In this document: positions 62,088 to 64,000 of the stretch, in pieces
Layout: each line of letters starts with the position of its first letter
Numbering within the stretch: the stretch's first letter is position 1
Assembly: GCF_025950235.1 (NCBI RefSeq)
Contig: NZ_JAPDDT010000002.1
Coordinates: 186,001-250,000, forward strand
Source of the DNA: Luteolibacter arcticus
Lineage (GTDB): Bacteria; Verrucomicrobiota; Verrucomicrobiia; Verrucomicrobiales; Akkermansiaceae
DNA length: 64,000 nt
Direction: 5' to 3'
Notes under the pieces: generated by a model
Seen by the model: the letters and a program-made list of their open reading frames with translations, nothing else
Database searches by the model: none
What the model was told of the DNA's origin: nothing
Position numbers and translations under genes: made by a program

Positions 62088-63175
62088 GTGCCTCGTGTTG
62101 GTTTGGCCGCGGTCTTCGCCATCTCGGTGCCGTCCTGTTTTTACTCATCAGCTTTGCCCGTCCTGCGCTGGCGCATGACGAGCCGACGAGCTTCGTGGAT
62201 CTCAAAGTCAGCGGGCAGGGAGTGGATGCCAGCTTGGTTGCCTCGGTCACGGATCTGGCTCACTACATGCCGGACACCGAGCCGGCGATGTTGCTCGCCG
62301 TGCCGCTCACGGAGGCCCGGCGGCTGGCACTGGCCGAACTTGTCACCAGCCGCTTCAAGCTGGGCGCCGATGGCGCACCGGTGACGCTCCGCCTGGTCGA
62401 TATGGTTCCCTTTGCGGACAAGCGCGATTTGCGCCTGGAGTTCCATGCAGATTGGACAGCACCGCCGAAGGCTCTCCGGATCGAAAGCAACCTCTTCCCC
62501 TACGATACCCGGCACCGCACGTATCTGAACGTCTACACCACGGACAAGCTGGTCTATCAGCACGCCTTTGAAAATGGCTCACCGCCCCTTGAGTTGCAGG
62601 TGGGCGCGACGCAGGGATTGGGAGAGGTGATCCGCGAGTTTGTCTATGAAGGCATTCACCACATTTTCATTGGGCCGGACCACATCCTTTTCGTGATCGG
62701 TCTTCTGCTATTAGGCGGCAGTCTGAAACATCTTCTGAAGATCGTCACGGCCTTCACGATCGCTCACAGCATCACGCTCTGCCTTGCAACTTTCCGGGTC
62801 CTGACGCCGCCCGCGACTGTCATCGAGCCGGTCATCGCCCTTAGCATCGTGTTCGTCGGCGCGCAGGCATTGATGGGGATGCAGCATCGCGACCCGCGCT
62901 TGATCTTCGCTTTCTGTTTCGGGCTGATCCATGGCTTCGGCTTCGCCAACGTGTTGCAGGAAATGATGCTGCCCCCCAGCCAGTTGGGTTGGTCGCTTTT
63001 CTCATTCAATGCCGGCGTGGAGATCGGTCAGGCGTGCATCATCCTGGCCGTCGCACCGCTACTTTCCGTGATAAGGAAGCGAGATCCCAAGGTCGCCCGT
63101 AGCGTCGTTTCAGCGGCAGCATTGTTGGTGACGACCGCGGGAGCGTTCTGGTTCTTCCAACGGATCTTGCCGTAA
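62084..63175 (+). CDS. HupE/UreJ family membrane protein
   Basis: This gene encodes 363 residues from a GTG overlapping the TPR stop (GTGA). A signal peptide (AVLFLLISFARPALA) is followed by an exported domain of about 170 residues (FVDLKVSGQGVDASLVA ... RHRTYLNVYTTDKLVYQHAF). Six membrane helices begin with EGIHHIFIGPDHILFVIGLL. That His-rich HHIFxGPDH motif is conserved and probably binds metal. HupE/UreJ proteins are associated with nickel uptake for hydrogenase and urease, neither of which is in the window. The metal and direction here are unknown. Confidence 0.88.
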   Translation: MSASCWFGRGLRHLGAVLFLLISFARPALAHDEPTSFVDLKVSGQGVDASLVASVTDLAHYMPDTEPAMLLAVPLTEARRLALAELVTSRFKLGADGAPVTLRLVDMVPFADKRDLRLEFHADWTAPPKALRIESNLFPYDTRHRTYLNVYTTDKLVYQHAFENGSPPLELQVGATQGLGEVIREFVYEGIHHIFIGPDHILFVIGLLLLGGSLKHLLKIVTAFTIAHSITLCLATFRVLTPPATVIEPVIALSIVFVGAQALMGMQHRDPRLIFAFCFGLIHGFGFANVLQEMMLPPSQLGWSLFSFNAGVEIGQACIILAVAPLLSVIRKRDPKVARSVVSAAALLVTTAGAFWFFQRILP

Positions 63176-63190
63176 GCGATCAAACCACGC

Positions 63191-63922
63191 TTGAGTCGCC
63201 GCGTGTCCGATGCCCTGATCGCCGCTTCCCGCACGCTTGCCGACCGCTTGCGACCGTTGACCTTTTCCACGGCCAGCCACGTCTATCTGCCGCTCGACTA
63301 CGCCCGTGAGCCGCATGAGCTCTACCTCCAGCGCTTCGGTGGCGGGAAGAAGCGGGTGGTCTTCCTGGGAATGAACCCGGGGCCGTTCGGGATGGCGCAG
63401 ACCGGGGTGCCGTTTGGTGAGATCCCGGCGGTGCGTGATTGGATGGGGATCTCCGCGCCTGTTGGCAAGCCGGCGGCTGAGCATCCGAAGCGGCCGGTCC
63501 AAGGATTCGATTGCCCGAAGTCCGAGGTCAGCGGCCGCCGTCTGTGGGGCCTCTTTGCGGAGCGCTATCCTGTGGCGGATGATTTCTTCCGCGAACACTT
63601 CGTGCTCAACTACTGCCCGCTCGTCTGGATGAGTGCGACCGGGGCGAACCTGACTCCGGACAAACTTCCATCCAACGAGATGGAGGCGGTGGAAAGCGCC
63701 TGTCTCGATCACCTCGCCGCCGCTCTGGAAGTACTGGATCCGCAGTATTTGATCGGTGTCGGCGGCTACGCTGAGGAACGCCTCAAGGCCGCGGCCGAGC
63801 GCACCGGCACGAAGGCAACGCTCGGTCGCATTCTGCATCCGTCTCCCGCCTCTCCCGCCGCCAACCGCGGCTGGGGCGAGGCCGCGACCAAGCAGCTGCT
63901 CGCGCAGGGAATCTGGACGTGA
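63191..63922 (+). CDS. SMUG1-type uracil-DNA glycosylase
   Basis: This gene encodes 243 residues from a TTG at 63191; a GTG at 63203 is an equally possible start. The family 3 motif GMNPGPFGMAQTGVPFGE (about 59-76) binds uracil and holds the catalytic Asn. The second motif HPSPASPAANRGW inserts into DNA. SMUG1 removes uracil and 5-hydroxymethyluracil from DNA. Together with UdgX it gives two UDG-superfamily proteins within 8 kb. It follows the HupE gene by 15 bp but is functionally unrelated. Confidence 0.9.
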   Translation: MSRRVSDALIAASRTLADRLRPLTFSTASHVYLPLDYAREPHELYLQRFGGGKKRVVFLGMNPGPFGMAQTGVPFGEIPAVRDWMGISAPVGKPAAEHPKRPVQGFDCPKSEVSGRRLWGLFAERYPVADDFFREHFVLNYCPLVWMSATGANLTPDKLPSNEMEAVESACLDHLAAALEVLDPQYLIGVGGYAEERLKAAAERTGTKATLGRILHPSPASPAANRGWGEAATKQLLAQGIWT

Positions 63923-63929
63923 TGGCGGG

Positions 63930-64000
63930 CTACTTCGCAATCACGGGGGCAGTCTGCTCCGCGGTCGCCATGCCACCGGGCAACTCGAGCAAGCGGATGT
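63930..64000 (-). CDS. 3' end of an unidentified gene (runs off right edge)
   Basis: The minus strand reads IRLLELPGGMATAEQTAPVI, then AK and a TAG stop at 63932-63930. The frame is open to the window edge, and codon use is like that of its neighbours. It is convergent with the SMUG1 gene, 7 bp apart. Too little is visible to name it. Confidence 0.5.
   Translation of the reverse strand, partial: IRLLELPGGMATAEQTAPVIAK

Noticed and set aside
1-64000. Search for CRISPR arrays, tRNA, rRNA, insertion sequences and integrases
   Set aside because: No regular repeat-spacer pattern, cloverleaf-like gene, transposase or integrase sequence was recognised by eye.

Overview
The window looks like chromosomal DNA of a high-GC verrucomicrobial bacterium, most like the Luteolibacter/Haloferula group. 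The basis is protein character only: secreted proteins with thrombospondin type 3 repeats and a recurrent beta-rich module of the Y-x-x-E-x-S-x-D-L type, a membrane protein starting MENPYQPP, and verrucomicrobial N-terminal modules on beta-helix proteins. It also carries a TGTTC-N4-GAACA palindrome in front of recA, like the LexA motif I recall for Verrucomicrobia. No rRNA, tRNA, CRISPR array, prophage or insertion sequence was recognised.

Layout. 1-4.1 kb: 3' part of a large secreted TSP3 protein and a small secreted protein. 4.1-8.6 kb: a three-gene ABC exporter (ATPase, FtsX/MacB-type permease, HlyD-type adaptor). 8.7-12.5 kb: a probable metal-handling group (YraQ-type permease with a His-rich loop, YcgQ-type partner, P1B-4 type ATPase). 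12.6-20.4 kb: ankyrin/L,D-transpeptidase lipoprotein, secreted S1-like protease, OLD/RecF-like ATPase divergent from a class A beta-lactamase, hexose-phosphate mutarotase homologue and a secreted HExxH protein. 20.4-26.4 kb: Gfo/Idh/MocA oxidoreductase, solitary Phd-type antitoxin, SWIM/SNF2 helicase, DUF1801 protein, RsgA. 26.6-29.2 kb: LamB-type porin behind a GAF-LytTR regulator. 29.5-34.3 kb: aspartokinase, DUF4328 and DUF2339 membrane proteins. 34.5-37.8 kb: recA and recQ. 38.2-41.4 kb: a VTC polyphosphate polymerase-like protein, DUF4956 membrane protein and phosphate-selective porin with a Lys/Asp/Ser-rich tract, read as a polyphosphate/phosphate cassette. 41.4-49.1 kb: aroE, two related membrane-anchored proteins, SGNH hydrolase, LOG protein, GNAT, cutC. 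49.1-54.0 kb: three overlapping secreted-protein genes behind a LuxR-type regulator. 54.1-56.8 kb: radical SAM and DUF4130-UdgX DNA repair pair with a LexA-like box at its start. 56.8-58.9 kb: decayed duplicates (cutC fragment, collapsed membrane-gene copy) around a SUKH-like gene. 59.0-63.2 kb: DUF4331, TPR and HupE/UreJ genes. 63.2-63.9 kb: SMUG1-type uracil-DNA glycosylase; the 3' end of a minus-strand gene runs off the right edge.

Common threads: DNA repair (RecA, RecQ, UdgX pair, SMUG1, SNF2 helicase), envelope and secretion, and phosphate/metal homeostasis. The most unusual signals are at DNA level. One is an over-represented octamer YTGTTAGR (22 copies of its core, found by eye) that forces rare codons. 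Another is an 81-bp palindromic element present twice in diverged form. The others are LexA-like boxes at both recA and the UdgX operon, and a tandem direct repeat upstream of the LytTR gene.
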